In this document: one piece after another, positions 11,840-24,200 of the stretch
How positions within the stretch are numbered: position 1 is the stretch's first letter
Layout: each line of letters begins with the position of its first letter
Assembly: GCA_022316685.1 (NCBI GenBank)
Contig: JAKJHU010000082.1
Span: forward strand, 2,728,001-2,792,000
From: Progne subis subis
Lineage: Eukaryota; Chordata; Aves; Passeriformes; Hirundinidae
Direction: 5' to 3'
Length of the DNA: 64,000 nucleotides
Made by a program: the position numbers and the translations under genes
The notes under the pieces: model-generated
Database searches by the model: none
Seen by the model: only the letters and a program-made list of their open reading frames with translations
What the model was told of the DNA's origin: nothing

Positions 11840-12350
11840 TGGAGGCACGTGGGAGTTCAAAGGAGGGGAATCTGTCTACGTGATTACGGGATGTAAACAA
11901 ACCCAGCCCGAACTATTTGGGAACGAAAGGCTCGGCTGTAGCAGGAAGGTGCAGCAAGCAGTGAGAATCAGTGGCATTTGGTGAAGAGGAGCAGCCCAAG
12001 GGCTGCTGGAGCTGCTCCTGTGCTGTGACTTCCCTCCTGGCTCCCAGGGAAGCCACCACACTTTGTGACACTGCCTGGTCTGGGACGCAGTGCAGCTCTG
12101 GAGAATCACAGGAACCAGCAGCCCTGTGTGCTCCCGTGGCCCGTTCAGAGTTTGTCTGACAAATCCCCATCTGCAGTGTTCAGGTGTGGGCTTGGCTTCC
12201 AGCTGAAGGGTCTGCAGTGGGGAGATGCCAGCGGGGTGCTGCAGGCAGGTGTACGATCCCAGAGTGGGGCGCTGGGCTCTTCCCAGCCCTGCACCAGGCA
12301 CACTGCTCACGTGGCTCCTGTGCTGGTTCTGTTGTGTGGCTGTATTGAAA
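11840..12350. promoter_or_regulatory. CpG-enriched intronic segment with CACGTG E-box
   Basis: CpGs occur more often here than in surrounding intron. There is a CACGTG E-box near 11846, and several ORFs on both strands stay open because the sequence is GC-rich rather than coding. It could be an intronic regulatory element or minor promoter. No splice-site pair or recognisable protein supports an exon. Confidence 0.2.
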
Positions 12351-14110
12351 TTGCCTCAGTTTCTGACAATACAGAGTGACCTGGATAAGAGAATCTCAGT
12401 CTGGATGCCTGAGCTGTTGTCTGAAGCGCTGGGTTGGCTCAGCTCCTCCTGACTCTCTCAGGGCCCTCTCCCTGAGCAGAGCTGTGTGTCAGCTTGAGGT
12501 CACTGATGGTACATCCTGCTCAGGGCAAAAACCTACTCTGCATGCCTGAAAGAAGCTTTGACAATAAACCTTTTAAAAGAATTTATTATGAAAACACAGA
12601 GTTACTAATACCCCGAAAACAGTGGATTTGGATCAATTTGAAATGTGGCATTCTTATCAGCCTTAAAAGCCTGAATAAATTAAAAATATGCAGAACCCAT
12701 CTGTACTGAAACTTGTTGACTGGATCTGTCATTTCTCTTTGGAGAGCACAAAATAATTTAATTTGGGCTATTTTTGGTCCCAATTCTGAGCTTCACCACA
12801 ATCTCTATGCTGTCATAAATCTAGGGCCTGGCAGTCCTATTTCCTGCTGTCTTACTGTCAGTATTCTGCACAGGCTGAATTCTGGGGGGTTCATAAAGTT
12901 TTCTTCTGTGAGTCTATAGCCACAGGTGGTGGTATAGTGCTCACTTGTGTTCCTGCTGCCTTTTCTGGCTCACTTGAGAGCGTACTCTGGAACTTCTGCT
13001 TGGCCCCCAAATGCCACTTGGACCATCATCTTTGAGCCACTGGAGGAAATCTCCAAAGTAATTTTATGTAGGGCAGCTTATGCATCATTTAGGCAGCCAC
13101 TTGTGATTGTCTAATCCAGATAACTCTTCTGATTTGGAGAACTTAGCTTTCGGAAGGAAAAAAAAATACTTCCAAGGGTGAGACAAAGAAATGTCACAGT
13201 ATTTCAAGCCTGTGACTTGACACTTGAACAGAATTATTTAAAAATACACTGAATTAATTATGGCCAGGTCATTAGTCTTGACTCATCTGAATCATTCTTG
13301 ATGTCTCTGAAATCACAAGTGTAGATGAGTGTGAGCACTGCTGCATCAAAGTCCTGAAAGGCTGCTTGGCCAAGTACATGGGGTTTTTTCTGAATAGAGG
13401 TGGGGCCTGCAACCTGGTATTTTGTCTTCCTCTTGGGTGCTGCCTTTGTTTGTTTCAGTTTTCATTTTTGAAAAAGGCACCTTGATTGCAAAGACTATTC
13501 CAGTTGTAATAAGAAAAAACACAGGATGATTTATGATCTTTTGGCAAATATTGGGAAGAGGAGAACCATTCTGCCCTCTTGTTAGAGGACCAGGCACCCA
13601 CTCTTCTGCTTTAACTTCTCTTGAGGTGTTCATTGACTTGCAGTGACACCAGTGCTTTAACTTTACAGCTGACTGTGACCCAATTCCTTTATCATACTTA
13701 GCAAAGAAGGGGCAGTTCTGCAATTCCTGAGTGCTCAGAGGAAGGTGAGTCTTGGCTAGGTGCAAACTGGAAGCAGATTGCAGCAGGAGTAACTTCTTAC
13801 AGTTACTTCCCAACCTTGTGACGAATGTTTTTAGTGGCACCTTGGCTTGTATGGTTTGCTGTGCTGGCTGGAGTATTGATCCTTTTCCCTCTCTGATCAG
13901 GGAGGATGGAAATTTCCCCCTGCACAACTCTGCTTTGCAAGGAAACTGAATTGTGTGATTGATGCTGATTTTCTTTAATCATACCCTAGTTTCCAGAGTC
14001 CTGGAGAGCTGAAACATTCTCTGCCATGGGCTGGCTACTCCTGAAAATTTTACCTGCTGTAGACATTTCTGGTTTTTCTTGAGGGCTTCTAAACAGGTCT
14101 TCCTCACAGC

Positions 14111-14600
14111 CTGAATCTCAGAATGTTTTAGGCACCCCTGGAGACTATCTAGTCCTACTCTAGTGTTCTCACCAGGATCACCTGCAGGAGCAGTCAAGTT
14201 TGAATATCTCCAGGAATGGAGACTCTGCAACATCATTCAGGATATGGCTACCCTTAGTGTAAAAAAAAGTTTATATTTGAGTAGAATTTACTGTACTTTA
14301 GTTTATAACTATTTCTTTTTTTCCTTTTATTTGCTACAAGATCAGACTCTGTCTTCTATCCTTCCCTGATGAGGTGCATATAGACATTGTTCAGATCCCC
14401 CTGAGCCTTCTCTTCCCCAGGCTGAAGAGTCCAAGCTCTCTCAGCCTCTCTGTTTATGTCAGGTACTTTAATGTCTTAAACACACCTGACCTTTAGCTGG
14501 ACCCACTCACGCAAGGACATCCATATGTTCTGTGCAGTCTCAGTTGCACTTGGGTCCTGGCTGAGGTTAATGTGGTGTGTTTTCTGGACTCCTAACCACC
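14111..14600 (-). mobile_element. CR1 LINE 3' fragment, minus orientation
   Basis: The complement matches the 3' part of avian CR1. Diagnostic pieces on the + strand are CACCCCTGGAGACTATCTAG, TTGAATATCTCCAGGAATGG, GAGACTCTGCAACATCATTC, and GATCCCCCTGAGCCTTCTC followed by AGGCTGAAGAG and CTCTCTCAGCCTCTCTG. The CR1 3' end is near 14111. It is degenerate, so an old insertion, 5' truncated as usual for CR1, and not coding. CR1 copies spread by target-primed reverse transcription and lack poly-A tails. Confidence 0.85.
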
Positions 14601-16167
14601 TTAATGATCATCTGGTATCACATCTGAAGCTTTTGACATCTGTCTAGTGCTTTCTTTGGCAAGGCAGGCAGGGAGCTTAAATTTTCTGAAAACACAAAGC
14701 AGAAGCAGAATTTTCCTGCCTCAGTCCTGAGGGTCAGGGTTTGCTGACAGTTGGATCATTGCAGGATTCACAAATTCCTTCCTATTGATCAGCTGAGCAC
14801 AGAGCTGGAGAGGAAGCTTTGAGAAGCCAAGATAGGTCAGAGTGGCTTGATTGCAGCAGATATTGTAGCTGATGGTTCATTGGTGACACGTGCCCGTACA
14901 GACAGTGTCTGGTGCCTAAATCTCTGAAAGAGTTTAATTCTTTTAGGATATGAATTGCATGGTGTGGGATATTTTGTTTGTTTGTGGCAAGGTTTTGTGG
15001 CCTCTTGCTGCGTGTTTCTGCACTTACAAAGCCGGCCAGTGGGATGTGGGGTGTGAGCACCTGATCAGTGCTGCTTTTGTTTTTCTGAGTGTAATGTCAG
15101 ATACCAGCTGGACCATGGCCTCAGGCATGTGCCAGGCCAGACTTCGGTGCACGTGTGGGAGGGATCTGGTTGTACAAATAGCTTGTGCAAAGGTGGAGCC
15201 TTGTCTGAAGGATCCTTAGAAAGCGCTGAGGCTGTGTGCTCTTCTTTCAAGCCTTGTATGTGTTTTCTGCTCTGTGTACAGACTCATTCAGTCCCTCTAT
15301 TTATAGCACTCCAGAACTCACAAAGCAACAAGCCATAGCACAGAAGGGACCTGCCATATCGGGCACAACAGCCTACAGTTTTGTGTGCAGTACTCTAATT
15401 ATTAATCCCAGAGATCTGTGTGAGAGGCCAGTGTGCTTGTTCAAATGAGCCCTTGTGAGTAAACTCCCTGGATAACCCCATTTAAACACAACATCCCTTG
15501 GTTGTGAATATCTTTTCTTGTTGCTCAGCGTGTTGTACTCAAAGGGTTTTGATCTAACAATTTTCTTGGACAGTTGAAATCATTACCATTAAAACAGGGC
15601 TTTCTCCTGGAAACACTGATCTCAACTACTTTCTTCTTGACAGAGCACCTGAGGTAGCAAGACTGGGAGTTCCTTGACACAGACTCTGGAAATAGATAGG
15701 AATGCTGTGAGGAAAGGGGTTTTGGCAATCACTAACTCTGTGTGCTCTCTGTGGCAGGCAGGCACATTACCTACATTCCTGCTCTGTTTTCCTCTCCTAT
15801 AAAACCTAAATACAAGGGGGTTGTGTGGGTTGCTAAGTGCTGTCTGTAAGATAATCAAAAGGCAAACAGAGCTGGGCCATAGACCAAAACATTGCTTCAA
15901 GTACCTTACAAGGGCCACAGAAAAAGTTTGAACTCTGCTGCAGGTTGGAATTTCCTGCTCCCTACATAGCTCTGATTCAGGATCTCAGAGCCTTGTGCTG
16001 GAAGAGTTTTAATGGGTCGTTCACTGATCCACTATTTTAAGTGGATTAGTGTTAAAATCCTGGGCAGTTCCCTCACTGTGGGGCTCTAGATCATCATAGT
16101 GTTGGAACGGTGTTACAGTGCAGCCAGAAGAGCAAGGTGCTTGTGTTTTGTCTTATAACGTGGAGGA
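14601..16167. other. Intron segment, unique sequence
   Basis: Nothing could be recognised here on either strand. Several short overlapping ORFs (14.78-15.92 kb) have no conserved motif and no splice-site support. Confidence 0.4.
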
Positions 16168-16301
16168 TGTTCCAGGCCAGGCTGGATGGGGTCCTGGGCA
16201 GCCTGACCTAACTGGTGACATCCCTGCCCATGGCAGGAGGTTGGAGCTAGGGGAGCTTTAAGGTCCTTTCCATCCCAACCCATTCTGTGATGATTCTGTG
16301 G
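16168..16301 (+). mobile_element. CR1 LINE 3' tail, plus orientation
   Basis: The sequence contains CCAGGCCAGGCTGGATGGGG, CCTGGGCAGCCTGACCTAAC, CCCTGCCCATGGCAGGAGGT and AGGTCCTTTCCATCCCAACC, and ends in CATTCTGTGATGATTCTGTG. That is the characteristic CR1 3' terminus with its short ATTCTRTG repeat. It is only about 134 bp, severely 5' truncated and better preserved than the copy at 14.1 kb, so probably younger. Confidence 0.92.
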
Positions 16302-18862
16302 TAAGGCAGCAGCTGACAGAAGGACCTCAGGTCATGTTCAGCACTGTGATGGCGTTTCTGCAGTGAGTGAGCCGTTTGCAGTGCTCTACAGGAGCCCTTC
16401 CTGCTGTGTGAACCTCACTTGGCTAGGAGAAGAAAAATGCAGGTGAATCCTTCTGAAGTGACTTAAGAAGTTGTCTTTCTTTGTTTATGGCAATCTTCTA
16501 TTTTTAAAGCAGGGCTAATGAAATAAAAGGAGTGTATGAACCCCAGCTCTTTAAAAACGACAGCGGGAAACAAAATTTAAACCTCTCTTCATCAGCAGTT
16601 AATGCTCAGCCGTTTGGCTCTGTGTTGGAGAACTTAGGGTGAAGCTAGGCTGCTGCTTCCCTGCCTTCTGCAGCAGGAGAGAGCACAGGGGGCAGAAATG
16701 AGATTGAGCACTGGTAACCCAAAGGATCCTCGTTAATTCTTCTCAGAGTGTTTGCCCACAGCCATCAGGCAGGAATTGAGTTCAAATGCAGTGCAGCAGA
16801 GCACCCTGTAGTCATGTGTCTCTTCCTTCTCTGTTTGTTGAAGTCAAATGTCTATATTTGGTACATCCTAGGCTGTTGTCATGGAAATGGTTGTATTGAC
16901 ACATCCACAGCAGAGCAGCTTTGTTCTGTACTGAAGGATCAGAAGGACGATGGGTGAGAAAGGAAGAGGCCTCTTCTCAGCACTCAGGCATACTTAATAT
17001 TTGTTCTACAGCTTCTTCACTCCAGCTGGAAGGCACAGGGCTGTTGAATGAGTTGTTTTGAGCTAATATTGAAAGAATTATGTAGGACAATACTTTGTTG
17101 GTTTTCTTATCTTCTTTTCTTCTTAGTGTTAGAGCCAGGATTAATTCCCAGGAGTCATGATTCTGTGTTCGGGCTTGGTGTTTATTAATTCTTCACAGCC
17201 TCAAGTCAAATGCAGTGCTTGCTTTGGGGTCAGTACCTTTTAGAACAGAAAGCTTGAAATTTTCAGCCTCCAGGGTTCCAACATCACCCAGTTATGGACA
17301 GAGAGCATTACTAAACATCACAAAATACAGTATCCCCATCTACAATAGCTGCCTCATACATAGCTGTGTGCTACTGATCAGCACCAGTGCAGAGCAGTAA
17401 CATCTCTGCCCAGTCTTTTTTACCCCGTATTTCTAGTTCCTGGGAGATCCTGTGTGTACCTACAAATTTGAAATGGTAGGAAAGACTTACCCATTTGAAC
17501 ACTTGTAGCTGGAAATGTCAGGGACTGAAGCTAGATATTTCCCACAGACCACAGGGAAAAGAGGAGTGTTTGAAGAGTTCATGAAGAGAACTTAAAGAGA
17601 AGAAGTGAGTAATATTGGCAGATTTCACTCCTAGTGTCCTTTCTGCTGCTGCCAGGCCACCCTGCATTTCCCCCAAGACGGGTCCTCTGCTGTGAGAAGG
17701 GGAAGGAATAGAAGAAAGAATGTTGGATCTGTTTGCCTCAGATCAGAGTGTTTTCACAGCCTGTTGCTACAGGGAGCTTCTCCGCTTCATGCCAAGAAGA
17801 GTCAGGAGATAAGGAACTTCAGAGCAGAGAAGGAAGCCACATCTTGCATCTCGGAACTGAGCTCTGCAGGGTTCTTTCCTCTAGTGCCTGGATCTGTGGG
17901 AGGAATTCCTCCCCCCTCCTGTGCATCTTGAACGTGGTGGGAGGTTATTTCAGTGCATTTCAGCAGACATTTGGTGGGGTTTATTTCTCTGCTAAACGTG
18001 CACATTGAGGCTGGTACGTGCTTAGTAAAAGCCACGCTGTTTCTAATGCAGTCTGTGTATCCAGCATGATCCAAAATGACTCCAGCCTGACTGCAGATAA
18101 GGAGGGCTTTTTCTGATTGCATTGACAAAAAGCTCCACTTCCCACAATGGCCTGGACAGATTAGGCAGAATGCAAGCAAAGGGAGCTCCTGTCCCTGCAC
18201 CACAACTGAACCATGCACTCCAGATCCCCCTCTAGGAAGGCAGGGCAGGACTCACCAGAATCCACTACTTTCAGGAGTTTTGATGAATTTAATCTTTTGA
18301 TATTTCAGGAATATTTATTGGTTTGTCAGCTTCCCACATACTGTCATGTATGAACAATACATGTAAGGGTCATATAAATGTATTTGTAATTACTGCTTCC
18401 CAAACTCCAAGCTATCTAATTGTCCATTGCATGTCTGAATTTTAAAAGCATAGTTAAGCAAAACAAAAAATGTTGATTTTCTTTTTTTAAGGTTTGATAC
18501 AAACGTCTGTGCTTTTATTTTGTATATGTAAGAAAGGAACCAGATGGGAAGGATTTTCATTTTGTGTAGAAATTTGCAATGTTAAGAACATCATCTTAAT
18601 ATTTTATCTGCTTATATCTGTGCCAGCTGTTCTGCCTGAGAAAGCTGCTGCTCCCTTCAGGGTTCTGTGGCCCTAGCACGACCTGGTCACCCTGTAAATA
18701 CTGGCAGATTAGAATTACAGAACCTGTGCAGTTGCTGGTGTTCAAAGCAGAAGCATCATCAGCAGCAACTGGTAACTTACTCTTTATCTCTGATAAAGCC
18801 AACTTCTGAAAAATATTCCATAAGCATGGCCTTTAATCATGACAAGTGAAAAGAAAGATGGT

Positions 18863-18942
18863 CAAGATTTATTATTAGATGCCATTTTCTAATTATTATT
18901 AGATGACATGATTTATTATCAGATACCATTTATTAGATAAAA
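18863..18942. repeat. AT-rich imperfect direct repeats
   Basis: The motif TTATTATTAGATGCCATT recurs in diverged form (TTATTATTAGATGACATG, TTATTATCAGATACCATT, TTTATTAGAT) across about 80 bases. It looks like a small decayed tandem repeat with a unit of roughly 20-30 bases. Confidence 0.6.
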
Positions 18943-21659
18943 TGCATCTTAATTTCTTCTCCTTCCCAGGAAGGGTGTTCTCTTGAAGATTGATAGCATA
19001 TCTGTATTGCTGCTCTGGGCACAGTGGGTGGAAGCCTTGGATGGCTTTTGTCTGGAGGATGTGGTTATGGTTAAATAATGGAATAAGCAAAATATGGGTA
19101 TAATTAGAACAAGTTCCCAGGCAGTTTTTCATGTTAGATACTGGGGAAGACCTTAAGAAGAAATATTTTCCTTTAAAAGCTGTTTTTACATACATTTTCT
19201 TGGAGCAAAGGAACTTTTGCAGATAACCCTAACCTGAAGTAATCTTTCCAGATCAAGGAACTTCAGCCAGGGAAGAGGTGTTGGTTGCTTTCAGATCATC
19301 TCTCTGGTGAACTTTTTCTTTTTGTATCTCACAGTGGCAATATAGAGAAAACAAAAATATTCTTTTTTGATTGGGACCACCTCTGAGGCAAATGTCAAGT
19401 GACAGCAGAAAAGGGGAAGGAGTCACTGGAAACTTTGATATATGTTCTGTTGAGCTGTACATTGCCTTTGGTAAAAAATGAAGGCAGTTGGCAAGCTAAC
19501 CTTTTTATAAAGATAACAAAGGTATAGAACTGCTGTCCTTATCTGGCTTCTTCCAGTGGAAGTAGAGAGAAATCTCTCCTGACACCATGGTGGAAAATCT
19601 GATGTGGTGCAGAAGCAGAAAATGCCAAATGCAAAAATGTCATCATCCCTACTGTAGGCTGCCAACTTGGCTGATACAGGGAGTCCAACTCTGTTATTTA
19701 GCAGCATGAGGTGTTTGACACACAAGCTACTTTGTCCAGGCAAACCCAGCTCAGCTGCACATTAGCAGCTCCCCAGCTCCACGCAGTGTGCTCACCCTGA
19801 TACCTTGTTTGATGGCTGCAGTATGGTGGGCATCCCAAGTTGTACAGAAACCTTTCCATCAACCAGAATTGCAGGGTTGGGCAGCCTGTTCATGAGGAGC
19901 AATATAAAGCCTTGTTATCAGGTTCACATAAGCAATTAGTTCTGGTTGAAACAGGCAAATGTTTTACGAATGTGTGACCTCCCTGTCCCCTGGCTTCTGA
20001 GTAATAAATGGAAATATTCTGCAGTGCCCACAGCTTGTGGCATGAGTGAGAGAATGGGATTTGGTGTCTGGTTGGTATTTCTGATTGAGAAGCTAAACAT
20101 GCAGATGATGGTAGCAAGTGCTGAAGGTGTTGACGTGTTCAGGTGGGTGCTCTGGTGTGTAAGAGTAACGTGTCCTTGATCTTTGTCAGTGTCATGTTCT
20201 CCCCTGCACTATCCAAAGCCTACTCCTTCACTTGTGCTCCCATCTCTTCTGCTTGCACAGCCACTCTCCAGTGAGTGGATTTGCAGGTGTGAACCCAGCT
20301 TCTTGAACACAATGATTTCTTCATCCTGCCACCCATACAATCACCAGCTTCAGTCAGCTCTGTTCCCCTCACAAACCTTCTCCATTATTGCTTTCCTATT
20401 TCTAAGCACCATTTCATGTGCTCCTAATCCAACCTGTCATTTTTTTTTTTTGTTTGATTTGTTAAGGTTTGTGGGAAGAAATCCTCAAATTTTACTGGAC
20501 TGATGAAAGCTTTTGACATAGAGATGTATTTTCTCTGTTCTCCAGAAACCTCTACCTCTGTTGGAGGCACCTTAAACTCTTTATGGGTCATCTGGTAATA
20601 AACCTATGGCTTGACTGCAGGACTTAGACTTGGGTCACCTTTCAGCACTCTGCCACTGGCCTCTGCTCCATGGACAGCACAAGGCTGTACCCTCTGTCTC
20701 TGTGTAGCTCCTGCAGGTTCAGGTTTAGCTGAACTGTCAAGAAGGTAGAACTGAGGTTTGCTGGATGGAGGTCATCAGACCTTTGTCAGCAGAGAGGTGT
20801 TGTGTGCTCGAAGTGGATCCAATCCTTGTGTTTTACAGCTGTCAGGGTAACTTGCTCCTAGTTGACTTCAATTAGCTTCTGCTTTTCCAAAGGGAAACCT
20901 TAGAAGTGTGCCTGGAATTAAAATGTAGGTATTCCTGTGGGTCTTATTCTGCTTGTATTGCCATGAACTGAAATCACCTCCTGCAGGAAAGAACAGTATG
21001 AAGGTGAGAAGATGTTATCTCAAGGAAAAAGAAAGTTTCCAAACGAGTTGCATAATATAAAGTGACATTGAAAATTAAAAGCTAATTTGCCTGCACAGTT
21101 AGCTCTGACTCACTAGACCTTGCTCTGCTCAACTCTTAAAACTATCTAAAATAGTGATTTTCACATCAGGTGTCTCAGTTGCATTCCAAGAGCCTCATGC
21201 TCTGGAAGGGGATTGTGTAATTAGTTCTTATGAGTGATTAAATCAGTTTTCCTCCTTCAGCTGCTGAATACAGCTGTTGATAAGTAGCAGTTGTGATACA
21301 CACAACATAAGCTGGGAACGTCTCTTCACTCACTTTCTTCTACATGCACTGTTACTTTCCATAAAACTATTATTTCTATCTTTGATATTCCACTTGGAAT
21401 CTAATTTTAATGCCTTTGCCTCTATTTAGACTTATAACCACAAGAAGTAGATCCAGTTTAGCTGTTTGATGTATGGATCTCCTATGGATCTCCTGGCTTT
21501 CAAAGAGAAGCATTTGAAATTGGTGACTTGCTCTGTGAACAAGTAATTAGTGCGAGCTATCAGGAAAATAAATTAGCTGCATTTCAGTGCACAGAAATGA
21601 AGACTTTCTGTGGCATCAACAGGAGATACCAGTGGTTTACAGTGGGCAGCTTCTCAGTG

Positions 21660-21720
21660 TTATTTTAATGCAAATAAGCATGAGCTAATTGGTCAGGATT
21701 AGAGGGAGCTCCTAATTGGA
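21660..21720. promoter_or_regulatory. Octamer plus homeodomain motif cluster
   Basis: A perfect POU octamer ATGCAAAT is at 21668-21675, followed within 45 bases by two TAATTG homeodomain cores (21686-21691 and 21713-21718). Such combinations occur in neural and developmental enhancers, which would suit a gene expressed in brain such as ARHGEF4. Motif evidence only. Confidence 0.25.
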
Positions 21721-24059
21721 ACGTATAAAGAATAGGCAAACATGCAGAAGAAAATTTCCACTAGAGCACTTTTCCACTAGGGAGGAAACTCTGCAATGTT
21801 AGCTGGGCTATACCTGTAGCAGCTTGGCCTGCTTCCAAGTCAAGAATTTTGTAATATATAGATTTGATAGTCAATCAGAATTTTTGCAGTTAATGCCAAC
21901 TTACGACTTAAAATAATCTTACTTCTGCTGTGTGACAGCTGTTGCTTGTGAGACTGGGTTAAGTGAGGACAAAGCAAGAGACAGGCAGGAGATTTGTGTG
22001 ACCCAGCAAGGGTTTTGTGACTAGGATGGGAATGATGTCTCTCCATCCTGTGCCCCAGGTTGAGTGGACATGCTTGCTGTCATGGCAAAGCTGCCTCTGT
22101 CCTTCCTGCAGCCTTGCAGGCAGGGGCATATCAGTCCTGGCAGTGCTCATGCAGAAAGGAATGCAGGGAGTGGTGGGTATCCATTTCACACTCGAGCAGG
22201 CAATAAATACAGGAGGCAGCACACAAAGCTGTAAGTTCCTGAGGGGGTCTGTGCTTCATTGATGTTGATGCTATTTTCTGATGTCAGACAAAAACTATAA
22301 CTCATGCCTAAAACGAAGCATCCACTTATGGGTTGAATAATTGGAGGTTTATTAGTGATAACAGGAGATTGATGCACTGGGAATTCAATTCTGCCCACTT
22401 GTCTCATATTCCTTTGCTGGACTTCTGCATTTTGTGCATTCTCTCAGCAACAGAAACTTGAGATAGTGGAAAATATGGGGTTTGGTTTTGGGAATTTCTT
22501 TTTGTCTGAAAAGGTAAGACTTCTAATGTCATGTTTAATATAATTGCTTCAAAATTGCCAATTAGCCCTTACAAATTATGGAATTAGGTACTCATTAGCT
22601 TTTCATGTTGCCAGGGGAAGGACATAGTTCAGTCCCTGGGGTCATGAGCCAGTGGATGCCTGTCTTAGGTGCACTTCAGCTAGATCATGAAGACTACCAC
22701 TTGCCATGGAAAATGCTTTTGTATTTCCTGGCAGCTGGCCACTAGTGAAGGCCTTGAGCTATATAGCTCAGGAGCTTTAAGTAGAATGAAGATAGATGAA
22801 TCTGGGCCTTAATCCCTGTTTACCTCAATGTTTTCATCTGTGGTTTGGCAGCGTTAGTTACTGTGCGTGCTAAGGCTGAAGTCTTGCTCATTAATGCTGG
22901 AAGAGATTGAAGACTGTTATTTTCCATTCATGGTCTCCCTCAGGTTCCAGCAATCTGGAGACCAAAAACATTTTGGTACTCTTGATAGGGTGGTGGATCT
23001 CTGTGTTAGGTTCTCTCTGTGCTGGGAGGAGGTTCTGTCACTCTTACTCTTTGTATGACCTTGGTTGGTGGGAGAAGTAAGCCCACCTGCAGATGTGTAA
23101 CCTTTCCTGTGCTTGCCTGGAACAGAAGCAGGGCTGTAGCTGCTGAGAGGAGCCCATGTTTGGAGTGAAATCTGTTCCGTCTGTGATTGAGAACATATGG
23201 AGTGCCTTGCCTTCTGTGTGTGCTCAACACATCAGACATCAACGCTTGGTTGTGTTGGTGCTTTTGTTTTGTTTGAGACCCTGGGCTGCCTGGGCTCAGC
23301 CCTGGGAGAAGAGACAGACAGGAGGACTGCAAAGGGCACTTGGCCAACCAAAATGGGCATCAGAACTTTTGTTGCAAATGGGACTTTTTGTCTGAGCAAG
23401 AACAACAATATTTAGTGCCTCTTTTTATAGATGCTAGCTGAACTCTTGAATAATTCTGTGCAGTTCTGCTTTCAGGGGAATAGGAATGTTTAATGGTAAT
23501 GACTCTTACCTGAGGAACTGAATTTAGAGCATCTCTAAAATCTTGGCTTGATGTCTAATATGGAATGCAGAAAAGGGCTGTAATTCCTGAGCCCAGAGCA
23601 GAGATGAAAGAAGCTGGAAGCATTAGTCTCCTAAGTCTGTGTGACAGCTTCTTCTATGTCATTAATATTTACTTTAGAAACAAAGATGTACTTGCTCAGT
23701 TTGCTCATTTTCTGAAACTAATTTATGCTCTGAGTTCAGCCATACTGTTTTCCTTACCACTATGGAGTTTGGTTGTATTTACAATGAAAGAAAAATCCAG
23801 AGGGTTTTAAAAATCTACAGAGAGGTATAAGTTATGGAAGGAGGAAGCCCTGTGAGGTATCTTACCATGCCAGTTTTCAGAAGCAGGAGGGAGCTACTCA
23901 GCTCTTTTGTCCAGATGTCGTGGTAGACAGTCCTCCAAAACTCTGGCTGCAACAGTTGCAGAAAACAATCCCTTTGGCACCTGGCAAGCTAATTTACTAC
24001 TTGACTCTGAAAAACAGGAAGCATGGGAATCTTTATGCAAAGTATAATTAGGAAGAAAT

Positions 24060-24200
24060 AACTGTAATGAAGTAAAAATTAATCAGCTAACGCAAACCTG
24101 AATTAAATTAATATTTTGGAGCAAATACTACAGACCAAATGCATTGTTCAAAATGCATTTCAGGAAGTGTAATATAAATAAAAGGCTCTTACTTTGAGGA
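24060..24200. promoter_or_regulatory. AT-rich homeodomain-motif block, possible conserved non-coding element
   Basis: Several ATTAAT/TTAAATTAAT cores are mixed with two ATGCATT-type motifs (AAATGCATTGTT and AAATGCATTTC), without being a simple repeat. This texture is common in vertebrate conserved non-coding elements. No function can be read from it directly. Confidence 0.18.

Larger units (their letters stand above)
4131..14110. other. Intron segment, mostly unique sequence
   Basis: No gene or interspersed repeat was recognised. It contains an A-rich tract (6258-6345), a T13 and A11 pair (8099-8111 and 8129-8139), a TA/TG microsatellite (10922-10946) and a modestly CpG-enriched stretch at about 11.84-12.35 kb. 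The longest ORF of the window, 193 codons on the minus strand (13346-13927), lies at the end of this segment and is judged a chance ORF. Confidence 0.4.

Noticed and set aside
13346..13927. Longest ORF in the window, 193 codons on the minus strand
   Set aside because: In 64 kb scanned in six frames, about one ORF of this length is expected by chance. I see no domain, signal peptide or splice context, and it lies inside an intron beside a CR1 fragment.
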